Shown here: positions 33,430-41,775 of the stretch, in pieces
How the letters are laid out: the number at the start of each line of letters is the position of its first letter
Numbering within the stretch: the first letter of the stretch is position 1
Origin: Cytobacillus oceanisediminis 2691
GTDB lineage: Bacteria; Bacillota; Bacilli; Bacillales; Cytobacillaceae
Length of the DNA stretch: 64,000 nucleotides
Reading direction: 5' to 3'
Assembly: GCF_007678455.1 (NCBI RefSeq)
Contig: NZ_VEEP01000001.1
Coordinates: 124,001 to 188,000 of the forward strand
Position numbers and translations under genes: made by a program
The notes under the pieces: generated by a model
Told to the model about the DNA's origin: nothing
Databases searched by the model: none
What the model saw: only the letters and a program-made list of their open reading frames with translations

Positions 33430-34674
33430 ATGAAAGCGGGTAAACGGAATTTTGCTTTATCTTTTATGCTTATTTTGGTCCTGTTGTTCACGAGTGCCTG
33501 TGGCGGATCGGGAACAGAGAAGTCAGGTGGAACAGAAGGAAAAGAAGGGAAGGATGAACCGAAAAACACGGAACCGATCAAGATCGGCGTCCTGGCTTCA
33601 CAAACAGGCGGGCTTGAGGCTTATGGGAAGCAGACACTTCGAGGGTTCGAGCTTGGTCTGGAATATGCTACTGATGGAACCAATGAAGTAGCCGGCCGTA
33701 AAATCGAATTCATTGTCGAAGATACGGAAACAAAACCAGAGGTAGCTGTCCAGAAAGCAACAAAGCTTCTTGAGGAAGATGAAGTTGATTTCCTTGTGGG
33801 TTCATCAAGCTCTGGTGACACCCTGGCAGTCCTGCCATTGGCTGAGGAATATGAAAAGATCATGATTGTAGAACCTGCTGTTGCAGACAGCATTACCGGA
33901 TCCGAATTCAATGAATATATTTTCCGCACAGCGCGGAATTCTTCACAGGATGCTGTAGCAGGTGCTGCTGCAATTGCCAAGAAAGGCGTGAAAATCGCTA
34001 CTCTTGCACCGGATTATTCGTTTGGCCGTGATGGCGTCTCGGCTTTCAAGGAAGCAGCAGAAAAACTCGGCGCAGAAATCATCCATGAAGAATACGCAGA
34101 TCCTGCTGCAACGGACTTCACTTCGAACATCCAGAAAATCATCGACCAGAAGCCGGATTACTTATTCGTTGTCTGGGCTGGCGCCAACTCACCATGGAAC
34201 CAGATTGCTGACATGAAGGTCCAGGAAAAAGGCATTAAAATTTCTACCGGTGCTCCTGATATCGCTGCACTTTCGACAATGGAGCCGCTGATTGGCATGG
34301 AAGGCTTTACTGTTTATTATCATGATCTTCCGCAAAATGACATTAATAAATGGCTCGTGGACGAACATAAAAAACGCTTTAATGGCGAACTGCCCGACCT
34401 GTTCACTCCAGGAGGCATGACAGCTGCGATGGCAATCGTAGAAGCCTTGAAGAAAACCGAAGGAAACGCGGACTCCAAGAAACTGATCAAAACAATGGAA
34501 GGCATGAGTTTTGACACTCCGAAAGGCAAGATGACCTTCCGGGAAGAGGACCATCAGGCACTCCAGGCATTATACGCCATCAAGCTGGAGAAAAAGGATG
34601 GAGTCAACTATCCAGTCCCAGTCCTGATCCGTGAACTGTCACCGGAAGAAACGGCTCCTCCGGTACGCAATTAA
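33430..34674 (+). CDS. Liv-type ABC transporter substrate-binding lipoprotein
   Basis: A 414-aa lipoprotein with a signal peptide ending at SAC-GG (Cys about 24) and a long Ser/Gly/Glu linker. A Peripla_BP_6 (LivJ/K-type) fold follows, starting IKIGVLASQTGGLEAYGKQT. Relatives bind branched-chain amino acids, amides, urea or aromatic acids. The neighbouring acyl-CoA enzymes suggest a carboxylate ligand here (inference). The ATG at 33430 has AAAGGGGGAGAG. A large hairpin separates it from the rest of its operon. Confidence 0.88.
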   Translation: MKAGKRNFALSFMLILVLLFTSACGGSGTEKSGGTEGKEGKDEPKNTEPIKIGVLASQTGGLEAYGKQTLRGFELGLEYATDGTNEVAGRKIEFIVEDTETKPEVAVQKATKLLEEDEVDFLVGSSSSGDTLAVLPLAEEYEKIMIVEPAVADSITGSEFNEYIFRTARNSSQDAVAGAAAIAKKGVKIATLAPDYSFGRDGVSAFKEAAEKLGAEIIHEEYADPAATDFTSNIQKIIDQKPDYLFVVWAGANSPWNQIADMKVQEKGIKISTGAPDIAALSTMEPLIGMEGFTVYYHDLPQNDINKWLVDEHKKRFNGELPDLFTPGGMTAAMAIVEALKKTEGNADSKKLIKTMEGMSFDTPKGKMTFREEDHQALQALYAIKLEKKDGVNYPVPVLIRELSPEETAPPVRN

Positions 34675-34685
34675 CTTAAATGTCC

Positions 34686-34728
34686 ATAATGAACTTCGGT
34701 AAATCAGCCGGAGTTCATTATACTTTTA
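34686..34728 (+). terminator. Operon-internal hairpin after the binding-protein gene
   Basis: ATAATGAACTTCGG (34686-34699) pairs with CCGGAGTTCATTAT (34708-34721): 14 bp with one G-U wobble, then ACTTTTAC. The weak T run suggests a leaky terminator or an RNA-stabilising stem that keeps binding protein in excess over the membrane genes. Confidence 0.7.
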
Positions 34729-34759
34729 CTCCAATATTCTAAAGGTGGTGAACCAAAGC

Positions 34760-35533
34760 ATGACGGCAATTCTCGAAACAAAAAATCTTAGCATAACATT
34801 TGGCGGCCATACCGCGGTGGACTCTGTCAGCATCTCGGTACCCCCTAACCATTTCAAATCGATCATCGGGCCAAACGGTGCTGGCAAGACGACATTCTTC
34901 AATTTGTTAAGCGGTCAGCTTACTCCGACCGAAGGACAGGTCTTCTTTAAAGGCAATGAGATTACCAGGCTGTCACCGACAAAAAGGACGAGGGCCGGAA
35001 TCGGCCGCTCCTTTCAAATCACCAATGTCTTTCCAAACCTGACAGTGATGGAAAATGTCCGTCTTGCGGTCCAGTCGCATGAGGGAATCCGCTATCAAAT
35101 GCTTAAACACTTCCAATCCTACAATAAATTCGAGGAGCAGGCAGAGGAGTGGCTGAAGCTTGTGCTGCTGGATGACAGGAAGGATGCACTTGCGAGGAAT
35201 CTGGCCCATGGAGAAAAAAGAAAGCTAGAAATCGCAATGCTGCTTGCCTTGAACACAGAAGTGCTCTTACTTGATGAACCGACAGCGGGAATGTCACTGG
35301 AAGAGGTTCCGGCCATACTTGACGTCATCCGTAAAATCAAACAACGGGGCGACAGGACGATTGTATTGATCGAGCACAAAATGGATATGATCATGGATCT
35401 CTCTGATACGATCATGGTTTTGTTCAACGGCGCGTTGCTTGCTGACGGAACTCCTGAAGAAATCATGAAAAATGAGACAGTCCAGTCTGCATATTTGGGA
35501 GGGTTGCATAGTGAGCACGCTGCTAAAGCTTGA
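34760..35533 (+). CDS. livG: Liv-type ABC transporter ATP-binding protein LivG
   Basis: A 257-aa ATPase. Walker A is GPNGAGKTTFFN, Walker B is LLLDEPTAGMS, and the LivG-type loop is RAGIGRSFQITNVFPNLTVMENV. The signature motif reads LAHGEKRKLE in place of LSGGQ, which is normal for LivG. The ATG at 34760 is used (AAAGGTGG upstream). Its 3-prime end overlaps livF by 23 nt. Confidence 0.92.
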   Translation: MTAILETKNLSITFGGHTAVDSVSISVPPNHFKSIIGPNGAGKTTFFNLLSGQLTPTEGQVFFKGNEITRLSPTKRTRAGIGRSFQITNVFPNLTVMENVRLAVQSHEGIRYQMLKHFQSYNKFEEQAEEWLKLVLLDDRKDALARNLAHGEKRKLEIAMLLALNTEVLLLDEPTAGMSLEEVPAILDVIRKIKQRGDRTIVLIEHKMDMIMDLSDTIMVLFNGALLADGTPEEIMKNETVQSAYLGGLHSEHAAKA

Positions 35534-36218
35534 TCAAATAGAAACATTCATCGGCCAGTACCATATCCTTCAAGGAGTATCTTTTGAGGTGCCGAAAGGC
35601 GAAGTGACGGTACTTCTTGGCCGTAATGGCGCCGGGAAAACAACGACCCTCAGGACCATCATGGGATTGAATCCGGCTGCCAAGGGATCTGTTTTATATA
35701 AAGGTGAGGAAATCAAGAGCCTGCCAACCTACACAATCGCCAATAAAGGAATCGGTTATGTGCCCGAAGATCAGGGGGTTTTCGCTGACCTGACCGTCGA
35801 AGAGAACATCAAGGTGGCAGTCAAGAAAGAAAATGATGAAACCAGTCAGCGGCTTGACTGGATACTGGATCTGTTCCCTGACTTGAAAAAGTTTTGGAAC
35901 AAGCCAGGCGGACTGCTTAGCGGAGGGCAAAAACAAATGCTCTCGATCGCCAGGGCCTATGTAAATGACAATGAATTGCTGCTGATTGACGAGCCAAGCA
36001 AGGGCCTTGCCCCGATTGTCGTCGAGAAGGTCATGGAATCGATCCAGCAAATGAAAGAAAAAACGACCATCATCCTCGTGGAGCAGAATTTCATGATGGC
36101 CAGCACGATTGGAGACAGCTTCTACATTATTGATGATGGCAGGACGGTTTCGAACGGTTCAATGAATATTCTGCGGGATGATGAAGAAATGAGAAGGAAG
36201 TATCTCGGGATTGCCTGA
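35511..36218 (+). CDS. livF: Liv-type ABC transporter ATP-binding protein LivF
   Basis: A 235-aa ATPase partner of LivG. Walker A is GRNGAGKTTTLR, the signature is LLSGGQKQM, and Walker B is LLLIDEPSKGLAP. It starts with GTG at 35511, inside the end of livG, after GGGAGGG. It forms the nucleotide-binding heterodimer of the importer. Confidence 0.92.
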   Translation: MSTLLKLDQIETFIGQYHILQGVSFEVPKGEVTVLLGRNGAGKTTTLRTIMGLNPAAKGSVLYKGEEIKSLPTYTIANKGIGYVPEDQGVFADLTVEENIKVAVKKENDETSQRLDWILDLFPDLKKFWNKPGGLLSGGQKQMLSIARAYVNDNELLLIDEPSKGLAPIVVEKVMESIQQMKEKTTIILVEQNFMMASTIGDSFYIIDDGRTVSNGSMNILRDDEEMRRKYLGIA

Positions 36219-36235
36219 GAAAGGGGGAAGCAAGT

Positions 36236-37096
36236 GTGGATGTTTTGATAAACCTGAGCCTTAACGGCCTTGCCACAGGAATGCTGGTCTTTCTTCTGGC
36301 AGCCGGTCTCACTTTGATTTTTGGCCTGATGGATGTGCTTAATTTTGCCCATGGCGGCTTGTTTGCCTGGGGAGCCTACAGCGGGATTTGGATTTATACA
36401 TCGACAGGCAGCTTTCTTGCCGGAATCATTGGTGCCATCCTTACGGGCATGATTCTTGGAATCGTGACGGAACGGTGGATCATCAAGCCGGTATACGGCA
36501 ACCACGTACAGCAAATTTTGATCACGCTCGGTTTGATGCTTGTTTTATCCGAAATGTTAAAAGTCGTCTGGGGACCGAACCAGATTTCAGCAGCCACGCC
36601 TGATTATCTGTCTGGCAGCTGGGAATTCGGCGGAATCATCATCATCAAATACCGTGTCTTCATCATTGCCGTCGGATTCGCGGTGTTTCTCGCCGTCCAA
36701 TATTTGCTGAAGAAAACAAAGATCGGTCTCGTTGTTCGTGCGGGTGTCATGAACAAAGAAATGGTCCAGTCGCTGGGAATCAATATTCAGAAGGTCTTTA
36801 TGTTTGTATTCATGATCGGAGCAGGCATGGCGGCACTTGGAGGCATGCTGTTAGGACCTTATTCCGGAGTGATTTATGCCGATATGGGCATGGAGTTCGC
36901 CATCCTGGCGTTCATCGTTGTCGTCATCGGCGGCATGGGCAGCTTCACAGGCTCGGTGATGGCGGCAATTTTAGTCGGTCTGTCAGGTTCTTTCATGGCC
37001 TATTATGTACCGGACCTGGCACTGGCTGCGAACATGCTGCTGATGGCAGTCGTGCTTATTTTCAGGCCTCAGGGCTTGTTCGGGGCAAAGGGGTGA
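36236..37096 (+). CDS. livH: Liv-type ABC transporter permease LivH
   Basis: A 286-aa permease with about eight membrane spans and BPD_transp_2 landmarks: LSLNGLATGMLVFLLAAGLTL, FGLMDVLNFAHGGLFAWGAY and VVIGGMGSFTGS. It starts with GTG at 36236 after AAAGGGGGAAG. It is the first of the two permeases and is followed after 7 bp by livM. Confidence 0.92.
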   Translation: MDVLINLSLNGLATGMLVFLLAAGLTLIFGLMDVLNFAHGGLFAWGAYSGIWIYTSTGSFLAGIIGAILTGMILGIVTERWIIKPVYGNHVQQILITLGLMLVLSEMLKVVWGPNQISAATPDYLSGSWEFGGIIIIKYRVFIIAVGFAVFLAVQYLLKKTKIGLVVRAGVMNKEMVQSLGINIQKVFMFVFMIGAGMAALGGMLLGPYSGVIYADMGMEFAILAFIVVVIGGMGSFTGSVMAAILVGLSGSFMAYYVPDLALAANMLLMAVVLIFRPQGLFGAKG

Positions 37097-37103
37097 AGCG
37101 GAA

Positions 37104-38114
37104 GTGATAAAGATGTTTTCAAATCGCATGAATATATTGTATTTACTTGCTGCCGTGTTTTTGGCTGTTCTCCCTTTTGTCTATGACTCAAGGAGCATGC
37201 TCATCCTGCTCTCACAGGTTTTCATTTTTGCCGTGCTTGCGATGAGCTATGACATCCTGCTCGGATACACGGGCATTGTCTCCTTCGGACATGCGATGTT
37301 TTTCGGGATCGGTGCTTACACGGTTGGTGTCTTCATGAAAAGATTCGAACCGGAAACGAGCTATTTTTTGCTGGCCGTATTGGTCACGATTTTACTTACA
37401 GCACTTGTCAGTTATTTTGTCGGCCTGCTCACGCTAAGGCTGAAAAGCCATTTTTACGCGATGCTGACGCTGGCCTTTGCCGGGTTGTTCCTCGTGCTTG
37501 CTGAAAAATGGCGGACAGTCACATATGGAAATGATGGATTCACATTCAGAGTCCCGGACTTTTTAAAGGACCGGACGGATTTTTACCTGATTTGCCTTGG
37601 CTCCATGGTGATTGTGTTCATCTTATTGAAAAGGTTCACGAACTCGCCGCTCGGAAAGGTGCTTCAGGCCATCCGGGAAAATGAGCAAAGGACGGAGTCA
37701 CTGGGATACAGCGTCCTGCAGTATAAGGTCATTGCAAGTGTGGTGTCCGGAGTGATTGCCGGGATCGCAGGAATTTTGTATGCCGTCTCCCTCAGGTTTG
37801 TCAACACGAGTGTATTCACGATGGATATCACTCTCGACGCCTTGCTGATGACGATCATCGGCGGAGTCGGAACGCTAGTAGGTGCCATCATTGGCGCCGG
37901 GATCATCGAATTCTCCCACCACTGGCTGACAGAACTGGCAAAGGTCCACTGGATCTTTGAAAGATGGATCATCTTTTTTGGAATCATTTATATACTCGCT
38001 GTCATGTTCTTCCCGATGGGGATTGTCGGTTCCTTAAAGAAGTTGAAATTCAGCAGGAAAAAGAAAGCACCTGCTTCCTTAAATTCGGATGCCGTCAGTC
38101 AGGGCGAGTCATGA
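37104..38114 (+). CDS. livM: Liv-type ABC transporter permease LivM
   Basis: A 336-aa permease with eight to ten spans. LivM landmarks are YDILLGYTGIVSFGHAMFFGIGAY, VLQAIRENEQRTESLGYSVLQYK and TIIGGVGTLVGAIIGA. GTG start at 37104. The stop overlaps the next small gene (ATGA), which links the importer translationally to the enzymes that follow. Confidence 0.92.
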   Translation: MIKMFSNRMNILYLLAAVFLAVLPFVYDSRSMLILLSQVFIFAVLAMSYDILLGYTGIVSFGHAMFFGIGAYTVGVFMKRFEPETSYFLLAVLVTILLTALVSYFVGLLTLRLKSHFYAMLTLAFAGLFLVLAEKWRTVTYGNDGFTFRVPDFLKDRTDFYLICLGSMVIVFILLKRFTNSPLGKVLQAIRENEQRTESLGYSVLQYKVIASVVSGVIAGIAGILYAVSLRFVNTSVFTMDITLDALLMTIIGGVGTLVGAIIGAGIIEFSHHWLTELAKVHWIFERWIIFFGIIYILAVMFFPMGIVGSLKKLKFSRKKKAPASLNSDAVSQGES

Positions 38115-38293
38115 TGGAGATGCAGCAAGTCACCTCATTCGTGCTCCGCTTCCAGCTTACAGACATTGAAGCCGGAAGCGGCAAAAAATATTGGCGTGTC
38201 AAAGTTACCCATGTTCAGGATGAAAAGGAAGCCTTGTTTCAATCAATCGATGAGGCGATGGCTTATATCAAGGGAATTGTAGGAGAATGCTAG
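38111..38293 (+). CDS. Small conserved-looking protein of the Liv/acyl-CoA operon, 60 aa
   Basis: A 60-aa ORF whose ATG overlaps the livM stop (ATGATGG) and whose stop lies 44 bp before the next start. The product is soluble, with a beta-rich N-terminal half (FVLRFQLTDIEAG, then KKYWRVKVTHVQ) and a helix QSIDEAMAYIKGIV. The tight coupling and coherent composition argue that it is real. I know no family; it could be an accessory subunit of the KAS-like enzyme downstream. Confidence 0.6.
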   Translation: MMEMQQVTSFVLRFQLTDIEAGSGKKYWRVKVTHVQDEKEALFQSIDEAMAYIKGIVGEC

Positions 38294-38337
38294 TTTTACA
38301 GGCAGAGAATGAGCCATTTGCAAGGAGGGCTGAATAC

Positions 38338-39354
38338 GTGCAGATCGGGATTGTCAGCACAGGAATCTATCTTCCGGAAACATATATAACAGGAAGGGAA
38401 ATTGCTCGGGCAGCAGGAATTCCGGAAATGGTTGTGGAAGAAAAAATGGGAATCAAGAAAAAGCCTGTTCCTGGTCAGGAAGACCATACATGTGAGATGG
38501 GAATCAGGGCTGCAAAGACGGCAATCGAAAAAGCGGGTATCGATCCGATGGAGATTGATCTGGTGATCTATATCGGTGAGGAATACAAGGAGTATCCATT
38601 ATGGACTGCCGGAATCAAGCTTCAGGAAGAAATCGGCGCTTATAATGCCTGGGCATTTGATACAGCATTGCGTTGCGGGACGACAGTCATGGCATTGAAA
38701 CTTGCCAGGGGCATGATGCTGTCCGACCCTGAAATCAAAACGGTGCTGCTGGCTGGCGGCTATCGGAACGGGGATTTCATCGACTACCAGAATCCGCGGA
38801 CCCGCTTCATGTACAATCTCGGAGCAGGCGGCGGGGCGATTTTACTGAAAAAGGGCCATCAGGAAAATCTGCTGCTCGAAACAGAAATGATTACTGACGG
38901 GTCTTTTTCCGAGGATGTCGTCGTGGTTGCAGGGGGAACGAAAAATCCGCTTTCGGCAGAAAGTCTGAAGCGGGGTCTTTATCAGCTTGATGTCCTCGAT
39001 CCACAGGGAATGAAAGAAAGGCTGGAGCAAAAGTCGATGGCCAACTTCCTGAAGGTCATCCGCCGTTCTGTGGAAAAAAGCGGTTTTTCAGAAAAAGATA
39101 TTTCATACATTGGGATGCTGCATATGAAGCGTTCCGCACACCAGTTTGTTTTACAGGAATTAGGACTGGGTGAATCAAATTCTATTTATCTCGAAGACTA
39201 TGGACATATCGGCCAGATTGACCAGATCCTGTCGCTGGAACTGGCTGAAAAGGCAGGGAAGCTGAAGAATGGTGATGTTGTAGTCCTTGTCAGTGCCGGG
39301 ATCGGCTATGCCTGGGGAGCAACAACTATACGCTGGGGGAAGGGTGAAGCTTGA
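38338..39354 (+). CDS. KAS III/thiolase-fold condensing enzyme with Cys-His-His site
   Basis: A 338-aa protein of the FabH/HMG-CoA-synthase-like fold. The nucleophile is Cys113 (FDTALRCGTTVMAL), aligned with FabH Cys112, and H262 in GMLHMKRSAHQF fits the first histidine. Where FabH has the catalytic Asn (YGN), this protein has YGH with His290. GTG at 38338 is chosen because AAGGAGGG lies upstream; the ORF can be extended to 38287 without a ribosome-binding site. A 3-ketoacyl-CoA-forming or -cleaving role is inferred from the neighbours. Confidence 0.8.
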   Translation: MQIGIVSTGIYLPETYITGREIARAAGIPEMVVEEKMGIKKKPVPGQEDHTCEMGIRAAKTAIEKAGIDPMEIDLVIYIGEEYKEYPLWTAGIKLQEEIGAYNAWAFDTALRCGTTVMALKLARGMMLSDPEIKTVLLAGGYRNGDFIDYQNPRTRFMYNLGAGGGAILLKKGHQENLLLETEMITDGSFSEDVVVVAGGTKNPLSAESLKRGLYQLDVLDPQGMKERLEQKSMANFLKVIRRSVEKSGFSEKDISYIGMLHMKRSAHQFVLQELGLGESNSIYLEDYGHIGQIDQILSLELAEKAGKLKNGDVVVLVSAGIGYAWGATTIRWGKGEA

Positions 39355-40257
39355 ATGGAGAGAACGGCTGTTGAATTGAAAAAGGTGGAATTGCCGAACG
39401 GTGAAAGCATTACTTACCGGGAACGGGACGGCGGCGTGAAAAACGTGCTGCTGATCCATGGAAACATGACATCGTCGAAGCATTGGGATGTGCTGATTGA
39501 TCAGATGAATCCGGAGTATAAAGTGTATGCGATGGACATGAGGGGATTCGGCGGCTCGAGTTACCGCAAGCCCATCATGTCAATCAAGGATTTTTCCGAT
39601 GATGTAAAGCTGTTTGTCGACGAAATCGGGTTAAATAATTTTTCACTTGTTGGCTGGTCGACAGGTGGTGCGGTAGGAATGCAGTTTGCTGCTGATTATC
39701 CTGGCTATTGCGAAAAACTGGTGCTGCTCGCCTCTGCGTCAACAAGGGGTTACCCGTTCTTCGGAACGAGTCCGGAAGGCTTGCCTGATCTGGACAATCG
39801 ACTTAAGACGTATGATGATGTTAAGGCGGATACCGGAAAAACGATTGCTGTCCAGACTGCATACGACGGGCAGAATAGAGGATTTTTAAAGGCGATGTGG
39901 AATATGTTGATCTATACCGAGCGTCAGCCGGAAGCAGCACATTATGAAGAGTATGTCGATGATATGCTGACACAGCGAAATCTGGCAGAGGTCTATCATT
40001 CTCTCAATAGTTTTAATATCAGTGGTGTTGATAACGGTTTGGGGATGGGGACAGATCAGGTAAAGGATATCCAGATTCCTGTCCTAGTCCTCCGAGGTGA
40101 CCGCGATCTTGTTGTCACAAGCAAGATGGCCGACGAAATTGTCGAGGATTTTGCAGGTCGTGCAAGATTTGCAGAGTTGAAGAATTGCGGCCATTCGCCA
40201 CTAGTGGATGATTTGGATCAGCTGCTAAGGCATATCGATGGATTTTTAGCAGAATAG
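39355..40257 (+). CDS. Alpha/beta hydrolase, similar to intracellular PHB depolymerase of bacilli
   Basis: A 300-aa alpha/beta hydrolase. The oxyanion region is LLIHGNMTSSKHWD, the lipase box is G100-W-S102-T-G-G, the acid is in VLRGDRDLVV, and the final His is in LKNCGHSPLVD. The length and the position of the nucleophile (Ser102 in a G-W-S-x-G-G box) agree with the intracellular poly(3-hydroxybutyrate) depolymerase described in B. thuringiensis, as I remember it. Other ester or thioester substrates remain possible. The start directly abuts the KAS gene stop, and the SDR gene follows after 12 bp. Confidence 0.8.
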   Translation: MERTAVELKKVELPNGESITYRERDGGVKNVLLIHGNMTSSKHWDVLIDQMNPEYKVYAMDMRGFGGSSYRKPIMSIKDFSDDVKLFVDEIGLNNFSLVGWSTGGAVGMQFAADYPGYCEKLVLLASASTRGYPFFGTSPEGLPDLDNRLKTYDDVKADTGKTIAVQTAYDGQNRGFLKAMWNMLIYTERQPEAAHYEEYVDDMLTQRNLAEVYHSLNSFNISGVDNGLGMGTDQVKDIQIPVLVLRGDRDLVVTSKMADEIVEDFAGRARFAELKNCGHSPLVDDLDQLLRHIDGFLAE

Positions 40258-40269
40258 GAAGGTGTTTTT

Positions 40270-41010
40270 ATGAGACTGCAAGATAAAGTAGCGATCATTA
40301 CCGGAGGGGCAAATGGGATTGGCCTTGCCGCAGCGAAAACCTTTGTGCGTGAAGGCGCACGGGTGGCAATGGCGGATTTTGATGAGGAAACAGGATCACA
40401 GCGCGCAGCCGAGCTCAAAGCAGAAGGCTATGAAGCAGCCTTTTTCCAGGTGAACGTCGCTGATAAGGATAGCGTGGATTCGATGGTAAAGGATGTTCTG
40501 TCCCATTTTGGCAAGATTGATATTCTTGTAAATAATGCAGGCATCACAAGGGACGGGATGCTGCACAAACTCGCTGTGGAGGATTTTCAGAAAGTTGTTG
40601 ATGTCAACCTGACAGGCGTCTTCCATTGCGCCCAGGCCGTTGTCCCGGCAATGGTCCAGCAGGGATCTGGAAGAATCATCAATACCTCTTCCGTCTCCGG
40701 CATTTACGGCAATGTCGGCCAGACCAACTACGCAGCAACAAAGGCGGGGGTTGTCGGGATGACGAAAACCTGGGCAAAAGAGCTCGGCCGCAAAGGAATC
40801 AACGTCAATGCCGTCGCCCCAGGATTCATTGAGACCGGCATGACAGCTAAAGTACCGGAAAAGGTGATTGAGCAAATGAAAATGCTCGTCCCGCTCGGCA
40901 GACTGGGCTTGCCCGAGGATATCGCGAATGCCTACCTCTTCCTGGCCTCAGATGAATCAAAATATGTGAATGGCACCACCCTCCATGTGGACGGCGGAAT
41001 CATGATGTAA
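40270..41010 (+). CDS. SDR-family 3-oxoacyl reductase (FabG-like)
   Basis: A 246-aa classical short-chain dehydrogenase. The NAD(P)-binding motif is TGGANGIG (11-18), NNAG is at 88-91, and the catalytic residues are S141, Y154 and K158 (YAATK). The C-terminus YVNGTTLHVDGGIMM is FabG-like. It probably interconverts 3-hydroxyacyl and 3-ketoacyl thioesters for this pathway, not for housekeeping fatty-acid synthesis, because it is the last gene of the Liv/KAS/hydrolase operon. A strong terminator follows. Confidence 0.88.
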   Translation: MRLQDKVAIITGGANGIGLAAAKTFVREGARVAMADFDEETGSQRAAELKAEGYEAAFFQVNVADKDSVDSMVKDVLSHFGKIDILVNNAGITRDGMLHKLAVEDFQKVVDVNLTGVFHCAQAVVPAMVQQGSGRIINTSSVSGIYGNVGQTNYAATKAGVVGMTKTWAKELGRKGINVNAVAPGFIETGMTAKVPEKVIEQMKMLVPLGRLGLPEDIANAYLFLASDESKYVNGTTLHVDGGIMM

Positions 41011-41015
41011 TGTTG

Positions 41016-41044
41016 AAAAAGCGCACTTGCTGCGCTTTTTTTTA
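41016..41044 (+). terminator. Intrinsic terminator of the Liv/acyl-CoA operon
   Basis: AAAAAGCGC / GCGCTTTTT (41016-41040) with an ACTTGCT loop and a continuing T run. Confidence 0.88.
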
Positions 41045-41080
41045 TTTTGAGAAGACGTCGAAATTGGAGAGTAAATATTC

Positions 41081-41243
41081 CAACCGGGAATATATTTGCT
41101 GCAACCGTTAAATAAATCATCCCAACCGTATAATAAATTGTCTCAACCGTTAAATAAATCGAGCCAACCGTTAAATAAATCCTCGAGCCGTGAAAAAACC
41201 TTCCAACTGGTAAAAAAAGTCGATTCCACCGGTATTAAAACTA
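41081..41243. repeat. Eight-copy, about 21-bp intergenic repeat
   Basis: CAACCG-type cores start at 41081, 41102, 41123, 41144, 41165, 41185, 41204 and 41226 (spacings 21, 21, 21, 21, 20, 19, 22). Three central copies share the block CAACCGTTAAATAAATC, with a variable 4-base linker between copies; the outer copies are degenerate. The array begins soon after the terminator at 41016-41044 and no ORF is supported in it. Confidence 0.85.
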
Positions 41244-41393
41244 ACTATTCCCACACCAAATGGCCAAAAAGCTCCCTAAAATACCAAAAATGCATTGCAC
41301 TTCTAACCTTTTCAGTCTGCCGATAATCAGTTTTTGGGGGTTAACTTCCCTCCAAAAGTGGTAAATGGTATAAAAAAGATTGAGGTGCTGTAC

Positions 41394-41726
41394 ATGGAAG
41401 AGCAAAAACAGAGGTATTACTTCAATATAGAAAGCGGCGAGGTGCTGGATACGCCAGCAGATCAGGAGGGCCATTTCTTCACGTTGATCGCGACAGGAGA
41501 GGAAATCAAGGATCTGCGCGAGTACCTGGAAGTGAACTATAAAGCAGACTGGGCGACTTACGGGAATTCCCATCTGCACCCTTTCAAGGACCCGGATCGC
41601 GAGCATGCAGAATATGACATGGCCTTGAAGGAGATTTACGCAATGGTTTACAGACTTGGCGATGCCGAGTCAAAGAATCATGTGAGAAATATGGGCATCT
41701 TATCAGAAGAAGAGTTAATTAAATAA
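41394..41726 (+). CDS. Hypothetical protein, 110 aa
   Basis: An acidic, soluble 110-aa protein beginning MEEQKQRYYFNIESGEVLDT, with a HPFKDPDREHAEYDMALKEI stretch and a C-terminal NMGILSEEELIK. The ATG at 41394 has TGAGGTG upstream; a longer in-frame form reaches back to 41334. I cannot assign a family. It lies between the SDR operon and the CoA ligase and has its own terminator. Confidence 0.65.
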   Translation: MEEQKQRYYFNIESGEVLDTPADQEGHFFTLIATGEEIKDLREYLEVNYKADWATYGNSHLHPFKDPDREHAEYDMALKEIYAMVYRLGDAESKNHVRNMGILSEEELIK

Positions 41727-41734
41727 GCGACCCG

Positions 41735-41767
41735 AACACCATGGCCATCCAGGCTGTGGTGTTTTTT
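41735..41767 (+). terminator. Intrinsic terminator of the 110-aa gene
   Basis: AACACCA (41735-41741) / TGGTGTT (41757-41763) with an inner GCC/GGC pairing, then TTTT. Confidence 0.75.
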
Positions 41768-41775
41768 GCATTCGA

